This document shows, piece after piece, positions 41,401 through 49,263 of a stretch of DNA of 64,000 nucleotides. The position numbers were made by a program, and so were the translations under genes. Origin of the DNA: a virus. How positions within the stretch are numbered: position 1 is the first letter of the stretch; each line of letters begins with the position of its first letter. The stretch spans positions 186,001 to 250,000 of the IMG/VR virus record IMGVR_UViG_3300042261_002385, one strand, 5' to 3'. The notes beneath the pieces were generated by a model, which made no database searches, had not been told where the DNA came from, and saw nothing but the letters and a program-made list of their open reading frames with translations.

Positions 41401-44390
41401 GGATTACCTTCAGTCGTAATATACATATCCCCCTCAAATTCATTGAAAACCATTGCACCTGTTCTGGTCGCTAGAGGAGGAAAGTTAGAAGTACTTGTGT
41501 TCAGTGTCACTGATGGAGATGAAGTTAAATTATCAAATTCCCAAATATCAACTCGAGCGGCGTTCTGATATGATACATAAACGTCTCCATTTACCGGATT
41601 AATTTCCATATCAAATGCATCATATGAAACACTACTAAATGTTATAGTTGTGATTAAAGTATTACTAGTAGGATCTACAACATATAGTTTCTTTTTAGAT
41701 AAACAATATAAGTAACTGTTAGTTGTATTTAATTCCATCTCTATACTCTGAGTGTTACCTGGTAAAGAAATAGTTGCGTTCAGTGTTCCAAAGTAAGCAT
41801 CAATTGACACTAAATAATCACCAAAACCAAATATCGAATTTGTAAGTTCAACATATTCGATATCAACAAGTCCTGGATATCCCTGATAGTAATTAGTTGT
41901 GTAAACATTAAATGTGCTTATGTAAATACTAAAACTTGGATCAAACATCGGTGGGTAATAAGGACCCATAACACTAGATGTTGGTGTTATAGGAACGATA
42001 CAAACTGATTGACTAAATCCAGAATCAAAACCGGTAACTTGATACGGCGAAACTAAACATGGATTAGCGGTTAATCCCCAAAAAGGACCTTGGTAACTTA
42101 AATTCATTGTATGAGGCTCAAGATATTGAATTACAAAGTCTTGATTTACGTAAGTATAAAAAGTGTTGTTTATTGTAAGAGCCATTCCTGTTGAAAAACC
42201 AGCATTTTCAAAACTAAAAGTTGAAGATGACGGTAATATAATCTCATTAGATGCGACCAGAACTCCTGGATTACCAGATAAATTTGTCTGTATAGTATAA
42301 TCCGGTAAACCAGGTAAAGTTGTTCTACCAGTTGTGATTGTGTAGTCTAAATTCAAACCAGCTGCTGAAAGTCTTGGACCCGGATCCAATAAATCAAATT
42401 TTAGTAATGTGTTATATGCTTTGACTTGAACAGAGTGAAGTTCAGCCACTGTCGATGAATATCTATCTTCCCAATCAGCAAGCGCAGTAGATATTGATAG
42501 AGTAGCACCTACTGTTGATACAGTAAAACCATAATCCTCACCATCAATATTGATGTTGAGATAAGTTCCCATATTTGAAAAAAGAACTTTTGAGTGCTCT
42601 AAATAATAAAAAGCAGTAGTTCCAACTTGTATGTCATTAAGTTGAACCTCGACATTTGGATATTCAGATTTGATAACAATTGAATTATAGAAAACAGATG
42701 TGAAACTTCCAGTATACTTTAACTCGACTAAAACACCTAATGCCATCAAATCCACATACCAACGTTTCAACCAGTTTCTAAGAGTTTTATCAATGGTTCT
42801 TTCCATATCTATGTAAGCACCAGAATAGATTAGAACAGCCTCTTCATCGTAAATTTGATTATTAATGACAAGCTTTATACCGAATTCATCTATATCGGTA
42901 AAAACTACTACATATTTCTGATTCTCAGAATAATTGTAGTTCAATTCGGTATTCAATTTTTCAGTAACTTCTACTATCCTTTCAACTGTTTCATTTACAG
43001 TTCCAATCGAATAAGTTGGACCAATATTAGTATGATAAAAATTGACAATTGCGTACTTAGACGGATATTTTAGATCAGCTTTAAGTTTTTTATTGGCATA
43101 ATACAAATCTATGTTAAAAATTTCTAAGTTTGATTTATATTTCTGAGCAAAAGAAGCCAAAGTTGTTTCTGCTGAGTAGGTCCATCCATAAGTATAATAA
43201 TATCTATCAGATGTCAGGAATATTTGAGCACTTAGAAGATCTTCATAAGCAAAACTGTTTTCTACACCAACATATGTTGGATTTGACCAATAGTCAGTAT
43301 TTTCAGGAGTTATATTAGAAGTAGCCAAATTACTTATGCTTTGTGTATAAGACGTGATACATTGATAAATTTTACCATTCCAAATTACTTGGTCTTCAAC
43401 ATTAAAAGCTGTAGTAGTGGTTATATTTCTAAAATCTCGAATAGAGGCTACTCTATAAAAATTAGTAGCGGAAGACTGACTTGCTACGATTTTGAACTCT
43501 ATACCAGGCTTAAGTGTCTGAGGATATCTCAATAATTCTTTGATTTCTATCCTATTACCAGTAAGTGTCATACCACCTTGATACACTAGTGGTACATCAG
43601 TTCTTGTGAGAACCTCCATCACCAAATTTGTGCCTTGTGGAAGAGAGGTTCTATCTAATGAGTATTCAAAATGAGTCAGGTCATTAAATGTAGAATTAGT
43701 GACTGTTATTATACCATCATTATGTTCACTACCAATTACATTAATTTTTCTACCGACGTAGTATTCATCAAAAAATTCTCTTTCGTTCCATAAAGATAGC
43801 TTTGGCATATAATTAGCATCTCTGTAGTCATAAACACCAAACGCATTTACGCCAGAAATTGTCACGTCCAAATAGCTATCTACTTCTACATATTGAGGTT
43901 GATATTGTGCTTCAAATGTAGCATTATCAATAAATGAAACAATCATTATTTTACTTGGTCCTGTTGAAATTACAGTGAAAGCTTGATTAGGATTATTAAA
44001 TTCTAAGAATGGTGTATTAAATTTTATTAAAGACCCGACAGGATATTTTCTGTCAAAATTATCACCATATATCCACTTAGTATAGAAATTAGGATCGTTG
44101 TTTACTGGTTCCATTTTTGTGACCGGGTCTTCAGCTTTGTAGCCGGTGCCATAAAAATGAAAACCTTTCTCATTAAATAGTTGAAACTTTTTAGTCGATA
44201 ATTCCCCAGGAATTTCATACTCAAAAGAAGGTATGTTTTCTAAGGTATAGATAGCAGCTGTTTTATATGTATCGGTAGAATTTTTATGAAAAAGTATGTC
44301 TCCTTCAAAACGGTCTGTAGATTCATTATATTTAAAATTTAAATAATCACCCTCTTTATTGAAGAAGAACAATTTTTTGTGATTTGACAT
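38493..44390 (-). CDS. Giant baseplate/tail structural protein with internal beta-propeller
   Basis: A 1965-residue virion protein, probably a baseplate-wedge or tail-fibre-network component. The N-terminal 350 residues are beta-rich structural repeats. Short aromatic modules resembling carbohydrate-binding ChiC-like repeats occur (VIWNGKIYQCITSYT; near the C-terminus WAPYVTYDVGDKVIYFDKLYES and WQPSSKYKVSDVVEYQREFYV). Residues about 930-1260 contain YVTN/NHL-type propeller blades (KKLYVVDPTSNTLITTI, MEINPVNGDVYVSY, MVFNEFEGDMYITTE, YNPERKSMWTY). The part after 1280 resembles a wedge-type region. It lies on the same strand as sheath and hub genes and has a promoter element upstream. No intramolecular chaperone motif is seen. 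Confidence 0.8.
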   Translation of the reverse strand: MSNHKKLFFFNKEGDYLNFKYNESTDRFEGDILFHKNSTDTYKTAAIYTLENIPSFEYEIPGELSTKKFQLFNEKGFHFYGTGYKAEDPVTKMEPVNNDPNFYTKWIYGDNFDRKYPVGSLIKFNTPFLEFNNPNQAFTVISTGPSKIMIVSFIDNATFEAQYQPQYVEVDSYLDVTISGVNAFGVYDYRDANYMPKLSLWNEREFFDEYYVGRKINVIGSEHNDGIITVTNSTFNDLTHFEYSLDRTSLPQGTNLVMEVLTRTDVPLVYQGGMTLTGNRIEIKELLRYPQTLKPGIEFKIVASQSSATNFYRVASIRDFRNITTTTAFNVEDQVIWNGKIYQCITSYTQSISNLATSNITPENTDYWSNPTYVGVENSFAYEDLLSAQIFLTSDRYYYTYGWTYSAETTLASFAQKYKSNLEIFNIDLYYANKKLKADLKYPSKYAIVNFYHTNIGPTYSIGTVNETVERIVEVTEKLNTELNYNYSENQKYVVVFTDIDEFGIKLVINNQIYDEEAVLIYSGAYIDMERTIDKTLRNWLKRWYVDLMALGVLVELKYTGSFTSVFYNSIVIKSEYPNVEVQLNDIQVGTTAFYYLEHSKVLFSNMGTYLNINIDGEDYGFTVSTVGATLSISTALADWEDRYSSTVAELHSVQVKAYNTLLKFDLLDPGPRLSAAGLNLDYTITTGRTTLPGLPDYTIQTNLSGNPGVLVASNEIILPSSSTFSFENAGFSTGMALTINNTFYTYVNQDFVIQYLEPHTMNLSYQGPFWGLTANPCLVSPYQVTGFDSGFSQSVCIVPITPTSSVMGPYYPPMFDPSFSIYISTFNVYTTNYYQGYPGLVDIEYVELTNSIFGFGDYLVSIDAYFGTLNATISLPGNTQSIEMELNTTNSYLYCLSKKKLYVVDPTSNTLITTITFSSVSYDAFDMEINPVNGDVYVSYQNAARVDIWEFDNLTSSPSVTLNTSTSNFPPLATRTGAMVFNEFEGDMYITTEGNPSGLNEVIRVNGGVVQNFLTNPNQTIQNTSYDIPGLTHSIFYDPVYEAIYVYGSASLWKIDNDAYEQISGIVTRPFVDMIFNNHYTQLNISDSNSDYTILNLGTTSYTTLGYTNKYGYLGVSQFDNDVYMSVQSPGITKIVIISSETGQIKDELTLSSQTGRIIYNPERKSMWTYQASSNTFVEIEVEINQIITQVASTFSQIAENNYGTLDANYQPKESVWLKTRDYFRRPRENFESEIAVKYYWKWLTDQTPEFFMYDFSGEQLESTGPYAYTGEKPLSTIYLNKNPNRDLNRTHLPEEQQTVFNKIEYTLSYIDDSDDVSVEAQSLELFLGFRSEQEGAIRSVLQLYKKEEISFDIISSSVTNVTFETLDPEGDKRGRIMINETSTENFTGRGLKAGQHLTIYIKDNTNQFNQYISENNGLFVKIREVYSKQLIVDFFSPAFDSLATENTKLVDYPKVTKTTYLKSTFTVRDREIGRFITYGETEDEDIRFKIELGNVGKLINPDEVFIFKEYDINEGGIDWTYLNMKRKEMLMTKDVIYPYIGAYKSIINAINYFGYNDLQLNEYYEQVEGLQDRSLTVSTGGRVLSSGRTIFTNRGRQLFKIEIPDIFDNTVKGWTEKDYITSEYLTSDKFRATNSFNLTYFITDKEGNYILNYSLEEIIIKLQGLKYWLKKNIIPLTHKILDITGNAYVETGNHLTHNMYDCQMFKLKEQMTPVTFKMNEVYLSPVNSGSTVYNCVIEFYSIIENLGANYNPNQILDGNGELLDKPKPYYEFSNKLVSPDIFDIKIRTYKTYKEWAPYVTYDVGDKVIYFDKLYESTKTNNKLNNPRKYENVLTWQPSSKYKVSDVVEYQREFYVFSGLGGQSTTAPSFYPQSWLRITEWKLLDYEPVQIISEQRKGTNLLPFNFTVDSNIDPFITIEVTSHSGYGAVFADNKNYYLKGTKDITEPYRPIDKLGPFTPITPVY

Positions 44391-44407
44391 CTAATATTAT
44401 GACTTTT

Positions 44408-44420
44408 GATTATATATTAA
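44408..44420 (-). promoter_or_regulatory. TTAATATATAATC promoter element
   Basis: Minus-strand TTAATATATAATC lies 18 nt before the ATG at 44390, among the best examples of the recurring element, and drives a clear structural gene. Confidence 0.6.
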
Positions 44421-44458
44421 TTTTACATTTCTCAATCAAATAAAATAATATATAAGGT

Positions 44459-44824
44459 ATGAGTAAAATTCATAATTATGATGATTTTCTAAATGAAGAG
44501 TTTTTTAGAAAAATATTTAAAAGTGGCAAAAAAGCATCACAAAAGTCTAAAATAGATTCTTGTGTTGAAGAAATTATGAATTTTCTTAATGAAAATGGAA
44601 TCTATACTTGGGATGACTTTCTTTACTCTAAGAAGGCTGATAAATATATCATAAACAAAATAATTGACGGATCAACGTCAAATATGAAAGAGTTAGAAGA
44701 AGTTAGATTTAAATTAAGACTTGAATTATCAAGCAGACAACAATTAAAAGATTATCTTAAAGAATTAGAATCAAATGAAGAGTATGAAAAATGTGCTCTC
44801 ATAGTAAAAAAACTAAGTAATTAG
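44459..44824 (+). CDS. Leader-peptide small helical protein
   Basis: A 121-residue protein starting MSKIHNYDDFLNEEFFRK (leader variant with FLNE site). The body is helical and charged, and the C-terminal LKDYLKELESNEEYEKCALIVKKL resembles a UVR-like helical hairpin motif (E.YE.A..I). A similar EFEKCIELNKFI end occurs in the small protein at 46474-46665. An AATATATAAGG stretch lies directly before the ATG. Function unknown. Confidence 0.72.
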   Translation: MSKIHNYDDFLNEEFFRKIFKSGKKASQKSKIDSCVEEIMNFLNENGIYTWDDFLYSKKADKYIINKIIDGSTSNMKELEEVRFKLRLELSSRQQLKDYLKELESNEEYEKCALIVKKLSN

Positions 44825-44861
44825 TGACCATAATCAATATTTAAAAAAAATAACTCAATAT

Positions 44862-45815
44862 ATGAAAGTTAAAAAATTTAGTAAAGAAAATAAAAAGAAA
44901 GAAGCAGAAGAAATTGTTTTTAAAGCTAAATCTTTAGAAAAGGATAAAGAAGAAAAGCCAGGTTTTAAAACATCTGTAGATGACCAAGAAAAAACCGAAA
45001 AAGAATTTAAAAAACAATTAGACAAAATAGAAAAGTTTGAGTCTTTCATTACTATAAATATAGACCATGTGGACAATATTGACTGTGAAAACGAATATGA
45101 ATTTTCAGATGACGATGAATCAGAAGAAGATGATAGCGAAGAAAGTGAAACTTCAGGATGTGGATGTTGTAATGACTGCACAGGTGAAGAAGATTGCTAC
45201 TGTGGATGTGAAGATTGTAAATGTGGTGATGAGAATATACAAAAAGCCTCTGATTTTGTAAATGTTATATTTTCAGAAAGCCTTAAATACCACTTAGAGA
45301 ATAATAAACCGATAACCGAAAACATTTATAGACCAGGATCTAAAGCGTTTTATGATGTAATTAAAGAAACTCGTCACTTTTTTGAATTAGGTAAAATTAA
45401 ACTTTGTGATATAGATAAACAAATCTTTGAATCAACTGATATTGGTAAATTCGGATGGTTTAATGGTGAACTAGTTCCATTAGACCTACCTATGGAAAAT
45501 ATCATTGAAGTAAATGAGGCTGAATATCATGGAAAAAAAGTGAAACTAAATCATCCGATGAGAAATACAGGTTCTGGCAAGAAATACTATGTATATGTTA
45601 AAAATCCTAAAACTAAGAAAATAATCCGTGTGAATTTTGGTGACGTAAAAGGTGGTCTGACTGCTAAAGTAAGTGACGCCGAAGCAAGAAGAAACTTTGC
45701 TTCAAGACATAAATGTTCAACTAAGAAAGATAAGACTAAACCAGGATATTGGGCATGTAGAATCAACAAATATGGACATTTGTTTGGAGGTAAAACTTAT
45801 CCTGGATTCTGGTAA
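44862..45815 (+). CDS. Cys-rich acidic protein with C-terminal DUF5872-like domain
   Basis: A 317-residue protein in three parts. The N-terminus is lysine-rich and helical, including IEKFESFITINID near residue 55, an internal copy of the leader-like motif. A very acidic stretch is followed by a cysteine cluster of 11 Cys in about 25 residues (GCGCCNDCT, CYCGCEDCKCG), a likely metal site. The C-terminal 100 residues have KKYYVYVKNPKTKKIIRVNFGD, ARRNFASRHKC and KPGYWACRINKYG, matching my recollection of DUF5872, a domain common in T4-like phages and often in head-related proteins. The next gene begins 2 nt after its stop. Confidence 0.8.
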   Translation: MKVKKFSKENKKKEAEEIVFKAKSLEKDKEEKPGFKTSVDDQEKTEKEFKKQLDKIEKFESFITINIDHVDNIDCENEYEFSDDDESEEDDSEESETSGCGCCNDCTGEEDCYCGCEDCKCGDENIQKASDFVNVIFSESLKYHLENNKPITENIYRPGSKAFYDVIKETRHFFELGKIKLCDIDKQIFESTDIGKFGWFNGELVPLDLPMENIIEVNEAEYHGKKVKLNHPMRNTGSGKKYYVYVKNPKTKKIIRVNFGDVKGGLTAKVSDAEARRNFASRHKCSTKKDKTKPGYWACRINKYGHLFGGKTYPGFW

Positions 45816-45817
45816 TT

Positions 45818-46231
45818 ATGAAACACTTAAAATCATATGAATTATTTGAATCCGTTGATAAGACTTTTGTTAAAGACTTTTTAACAGATTTCGGTACTCT
45901 TATCTCACTAAACTTTAGTCAAATTACAAAAATGGGTAAGGATGAAAATTCAACAAAAGAACTTACTCTTATGATGCAACAACTTAGAAAGCCTATAATA
46001 AATGGACAAACTTATTTTGATTTCCTGAAAGATAATATTAATACAATTCCAAACAATCCTAAATTACTTTCATCTCTTTTAGGTATTATTAGAGATTTTT
46101 TAATTTATATCGAACCAAGAATTAAACAATTTGTAACTGATGAACCAGTGAAAAATGGCATAAATTACAAAGAAGCTTGGTTAAAAAGGATAGATAAAAT
46201 TAAAAATGACTATAAATTGATAATTAATTAA
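45818..46231 (+). CDS. Leader-peptide small helical protein
   Basis: A 137-residue protein starting MKHLKSYELFESVDKTF (leader variant, LFE site). The rest is helical with no membrane segment or known motif. It lies 2 nt after the DUF5872-like gene and 1 nt before the cupin-like gene, so it is in one operon with them. Confidence 0.75.
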   Translation: MKHLKSYELFESVDKTFVKDFLTDFGTLISLNFSQITKMGKDENSTKELTLMMQQLRKPIINGQTYFDFLKDNINTIPNNPKLLSSLLGIIRDFLIYIEPRIKQFVTDEPVKNGINYKEAWLKRIDKIKNDYKLIIN

Positions 46232-46232
46232 T

Positions 46233-46502
46233 ATGTTACCATTTCAAGAAACTAAATTAAGCGATAATAAGTTTATCAGAGTCTTCAGTCAATATACTGA
46301 CTCTGGAGAGTTCATGTGGCACAGAGATTATGAAGATAGAATAATTGAATCAATTAATGAAACTGATTGGAAAATTCAGATTGATAATGAACTTCCAATT
46401 AAAATAGATGGTAAAGTCTTTATCCCGAAAGGAGTTTACCACAGATTAATAAAAGGAAATGGTGATTTGAAAATTAATCTAACAAAGCTGAACTTAAGTT
46501 AA
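46233..46502 (+). CDS. Small cupin-like protein
   Basis: An 89-residue protein of a type common in large phages: FSQYTDSGEFMWHRDYEDRIIE, then TDWKIQIDNELPIKI and FIPKGVYHRLIKGNGDLKI. The beta-strand pattern and the His residues in MWHRD and VYHR fit a single cupin barrel that may bind a metal. The substrate is unknown. It converges with the small gene at 46474, overlapping by 29 nt. Confidence 0.82.
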   Translation: MLPFQETKLSDNKFIRVFSQYTDSGEFMWHRDYEDRIIESINETDWKIQIDNELPIKIDGKVFIPKGVYHRLIKGNGDLKINLTKLNLS

Positions 46503-46665
46503 ATCTTTTTTCAATAAACTTATTCAACTCTATACACTTTTCAAATTCATCTAATTCTGCTAATTTTTCAACTACTTTATTTAGATATTTTTTGGTATAA
46601 ATTTTAAGTTCTTTAGAATATGGTTTTCCAGATATACACCGGTCATAGACTTCAATAGGATTCAT
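46474..46665 (-). CDS. Small helical protein after the nuclease gene
   Basis: A 63-residue protein (MNPIEVYDRCISGKPYSKE) ending in a UVR-like LAELDEFEKCIELNKFIEKRF helix. It starts 1 nt after the stop of the gp47-like gene on the same strand, which supports it being real. Function unknown. Confidence 0.6.
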   Translation of the reverse strand: MNPIEVYDRCISGKPYSKELKIYTKKYLNKVVEKLAELDEFEKCIELNKFIEKRFNLSSALLD

Positions 46666-46666
46666 T

Positions 46667-47794
46667 TTAATCGTTTTGTGCGTTATAGTTGTCTTTAAAA
46701 ATTTTAATTATTTCATCAAATTCAGAAATTAATCCCGATTTGAACTTCTCGTTATCATATTTTTGTTTCAAAATATATTCTTTTACATAATCCTCATAAT
46801 CAAGAGAAATTGAAATATCCATAGTCTCTTCGTCTATTTCAACAGACTCGTTGAGTTCTTCATCATCTTGTAATTCTTTTGTAATATCATCAATATATTC
46901 AACAGAAGCAAAATTACTCTTTTCTAAGATTATTTCCAATTTTCTACGTAGTTTTCTATTAGAAATTAATAAATTATTAGATATAGCAATATCTATATAA
47001 TCTTTTGAATCCTTCAAAGATTCTAGTAATTGAACACCATCTTCATCAACAACTCTGACTTTTTTGAAAACAGGAGATATCATATTAGCAATAAACTCTG
47101 TTTCTCCTGTCTCGGTATCAAGAACTGTGATACCTTTCTGGTCTCCGAAATCATTCCTATCCATTTGAAAATTAGAACCAATAAATTCAAAGTTTTTATT
47201 TACCTGTCGAATATGAATGTGTCCGGAAAATACTCTTTTAAATGATGTGAAGTCTTCGATATCAATTTTATCAGAATTTCTATGACTTACTGATGTTAAG
47301 TGCATACGACAACCATTCAAATCAGAGTGACAGAAAAGATAGTCACTATCTTTATTTTGATTAATTAGTTTAATTTGTTCTAATCTTTTTTCAATGAAAG
47401 GCATCAAACAAAGTTTCAATCCACTAAATTCAATCTGAGTAGTTTTATCATAGATATAGACATTCGGAATCCATTTAAATGGCCTTACTGTATTAATTTC
47501 ATCAGAACTCTTACTCCAACAATCATGATTTCCAATGATTATGTGTAGAGGTGCTATTTTTGAAATCTCTTCAACTACATCCATACCATAGTTTAGAAGG
47601 TTGATTGGAATTACATTTCTATTATCAAAAAGGTCTCCGAGGTGTAAAATCATATCACCTGGTTTTACTCTATCTTTTAACAGAGGAATTAGGAACTGTG
47701 AGAAGTATTGTTGATGAACTTTATACCACTTATCCACTGAATTAGGATAACCTAATCCTATATGAGAGTCACCAATTAGGTATATTTTTGCCAT
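46667..47794 (-). CDS. gp47/SbcD/Mre11-type nuclease subunit
   Basis: A 375-residue calcineurin-like phosphoesterase with all metal motifs: YLIGDSHIGLG (D-x-H), ILHLGDLFDNRN (GDxxD), IIIGNHDCW (GNHD), FCHSDLNG (H) and VFSGHIHIRQ (GHxH). With its gp46/SbcC ATPase partner, not in this window, it would resect DNA ends for recombination-dependent replication. The C-terminal 120 residues are acidic and probably the partner-binding region. The promoter-like element at 47814-47830 precedes it. Confidence 0.94.
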   Translation of the reverse strand: MAKIYLIGDSHIGLGYPNSVDKWYKVHQQYFSQFLIPLLKDRVKPGDMILHLGDLFDNRNVIPINLLNYGMDVVEEISKIAPLHIIIGNHDCWSKSSDEINTVRPFKWIPNVYIYDKTTQIEFSGLKLCLMPFIEKRLEQIKLINQNKDSDYLFCHSDLNGCRMHLTSVSHRNSDKIDIEDFTSFKRVFSGHIHIRQVNKNFEFIGSNFQMDRNDFGDQKGITVLDTETGETEFIANMISPVFKKVRVVDEDGVQLLESLKDSKDYIDIAISNNLLISNRKLRRKLEIILEKSNFASVEYIDDITKELQDDEELNESVEIDEETMDISISLDYEDYVKEYILKQKYDNEKFKSGLISEFDEIIKIFKDNYNAQND

Positions 47795-47813
47795 ATAAAT
47801 AAAACTATTTTTG

Positions 47814-47830
47814 CTTAGTATATATAGTCA
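47814..47830 (-). promoter_or_regulatory. TATATATAC promoter-like element
   Basis: Minus-strand GACTATATATACTAAG lies 20 nt before the ATG at 47794. It is a variant of the recurring element. Confidence 0.45.
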
Positions 47831-47846
47831 CAATTATTAAAATAGT

Positions 47847-48194
47847 TTACTCTACAGTCGTGTCTTTTCTTCGTGCCTCTCTAGCACATTTTTCACATCC
47901 TCTACCAGAATAAAGATGAGCATCCGGAGTTTGTTCAAATTCACCGTGAATAGGACATATTATCTTAACTTTTGTTCTACAGTTTTCATATAAAACTAAG
48001 TCATAATTATATTTATCTTTATGTTTTTCTTTTGATCTATTTATAAAATCTCTACTTTTTTTGCTCTTTCTTTTAAGAGCAGCAAGTTCTCTTGATATAG
48101 CCTTTTCTTTAGATTTACAATTCTTATTACAGAATCTTCTATCAGGTCTACCATACTTAATTTCTTTACCACAATATCTGTAATTACAGTTCAT
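47847..48194 (-). CDS. Treble-clef/DUF723-like zinc-binding protein
   Basis: A 115-residue basic protein with an N-terminal zinc-ribbon-like part (CNYRYCGKEI, RRFCNKNCKSK). The C-terminal module has KYNYDLVLYENCRTKVKIICPIHGEF, TPDAHLYSGRGC and EKCAR. That second module matches repeats (DUF723-type) often found next to homing endonuclease domains, but no nuclease domain is attached. It may be a DNA-binding remnant of a homing endonuclease or a stand-alone DNA-binding protein. Confidence 0.78.
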   Translation of the reverse strand: MNCNYRYCGKEIKYGRPDRRFCNKNCKSKEKAISRELAALKRKSKKSRDFINRSKEKHKDKYNYDLVLYENCRTKVKIICPIHGEFEQTPDAHLYSGRGCEKCAREARRKDTTVE

Positions 48195-48280
48195 AATAAA
48201 TATCTATTAAATCTAAAAAGTGGAAAAGGCAATTTTGACAACATAATTGTCAATAATAGAACTAAAGAGACTTCAGAGAA

Positions 48281-48297
48281 AAATATATAAATTATAA
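48281..48297 (+). promoter_or_regulatory. AATATATAAATTATAA promoter-like element
   Basis: AAATATATAAATTATAA lies about 22 nt before the ATG at 48319 and precedes the probable tail-tube gene. Confidence 0.5.
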
Positions 48298-48318
48298 CAA
48301 AAAATAATTTAAAAAAAT

Positions 48319-48939
48319 ATGCCGTTGCCACATTTTACCCAAGTAACAAATGCCGGATCACCAGGTGGACCAGGAACTCTACCAGATGAAGTAGTGTATC
48401 TAAACTTGTTTGAGATAACTTTTATCTTACCAGTTATCCTACAAGCTCAGGGAAGAGACCCTATCTTATTGCTTCAAAACGCAACTAAAATTGACTTAAA
48501 CTTAACAGAATTTGACGTCGCTGAGAAAACTCAAAGATTTAAATACTCTACGAGATTATTTATGGCTCCTCCTACAAAAACTGACGGAGCTCTATCTATT
48601 CCTCTACAAGTGAATGTGAATCAAGCAGGTTCGATGGAAACATGGAATACTATGAAAGCTTGGTATGACTTAGTATTTAACTCTCAGAACGGAGCTCTTC
48701 ACTATAAGTCTGATATTATCGGAACTATCATTGTAAATCAACATGATAAAAAAGGTGTTGTATTGAGAAGAGTTACCTTCCAGAACGTTCAATTAAAGAA
48801 AATCGGAGGTTACTCACTTGACTGGTCTTCCGCCAACATCATTGAAAACACAACTTTAGATTTTGTCTATGACTACTTCATCGATGAGTATATTGACCAA
48901 AGCTTTAGAATCGAACCACCATTGGTTTCAGGATATTAA
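48319..48939 (+). CDS. Probable tail tube protein (gp19-like)
   Basis: A 206-residue beta-rich protein. FEITFILPVIL near the start, the long RLFMAPPTKTDG loop, LSIPLQVNVNQ and the C-terminal VTFQNVQLKKIGGYSLDWSSANIIENTTLDFVYDYF follow the strand order of myovirus tube proteins: the last strands end 'ld.ss..i....ldf.yDyf'. It is somewhat longer than T4 gp19 (163). It has its own promoter-like element and terminator, as expected for a highly expressed structural gene, and lies near the sheath gene. A tube-like baseplate protein (gp48/gp54 type) is the alternative. Confidence 0.75.
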   Translation: MPLPHFTQVTNAGSPGGPGTLPDEVVYLNLFEITFILPVILQAQGRDPILLLQNATKIDLNLTEFDVAEKTQRFKYSTRLFMAPPTKTDGALSIPLQVNVNQAGSMETWNTMKAWYDLVFNSQNGALHYKSDIIGTIIVNQHDKKGVVLRRVTFQNVQLKKIGGYSLDWSSANIIENTTLDFVYDYFIDEYIDQSFRIEPPLVSGY

Positions 48940-48956
48940 TATTATCTTTAATAAAC

Positions 48957-48984
48957 AAAAAACCCATCAATTGATGGGTTTTTT
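48957..48984. terminator. Terminator after the tail tube gene
   Basis: A perfect 20-bp palindrome (AACCCATCAATTGATGGGTT) flanked by A and T runs. It acts for the tube gene and probably also for the convergent gene ending at 49009. Confidence 0.88.
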
Positions 48985-49008
48985 TATTTTGTAAAGTTTT
49001 TTATTTAT

Positions 49009-49263
49009 TTAGAAGCTTGGCATACTAAAGTTTCCAAAATTAGGAGTGCTCATATTCTTCATCATACCGTCGTAGTTTGGCATTCCTTTAGATTGTTCTC
49101 CTTCTTGTTTCTTACGATTTGTTTCTTCTTCTTCGGAAAGTTCATTAACAAGTTTGATATTTTCTTCTAAAAGCCAGAATGGCCACTCATCTATTGCCCA
49201 TTCCTGTAATCTCCAGTGTTTTTGTAAAAGAAGTTTATTCTTTAATATATGCATCAAAGGCAT
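49009..49263 (-). CDS. Small protein coupled to the hub protein gene
   Basis: I chose the start at 49263 (MPLMHILKNKLLLQKHW); a longer frame would extend far into the upstream gene. The 84-residue product has a WRLQEWAIDEWPFWLLEENIKLVNEL helix region and a Met/Asn/Phe-rich tail. It overlaps the gp26/gp51-like gene by 29 nt. A tiny coupled gene after a tail-assembly gene fits a tail chaperone, but this is positional inference. Confidence 0.65.
   Translation of the reverse strand: MPLMHILKNKLLLQKHWRLQEWAIDEWPFWLLEENIKLVNELSEEEETNRKKQEGEQSKGMPNYDGMMKNMSTPNFGNFSMPSF

Noticed and set aside
39629-43535. Several plus-strand frames opposite the giant tail gene
   Set aside because: All are antisense to a 1965-codon gene with recognisable domains and look like compositional shadows.
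44855-45181. Serine-rich minus-strand frame
   Set aside because: Antisense of the acidic/lysine-rich part of 44862-45815; its serine runs are the complement of GAA/GAT repeats.
47847-48194. A complete homing endonuclease
   Set aside because: Only zinc-binding and DUF723-like modules are visible; no HNH or GIY-YIG catalytic residues.
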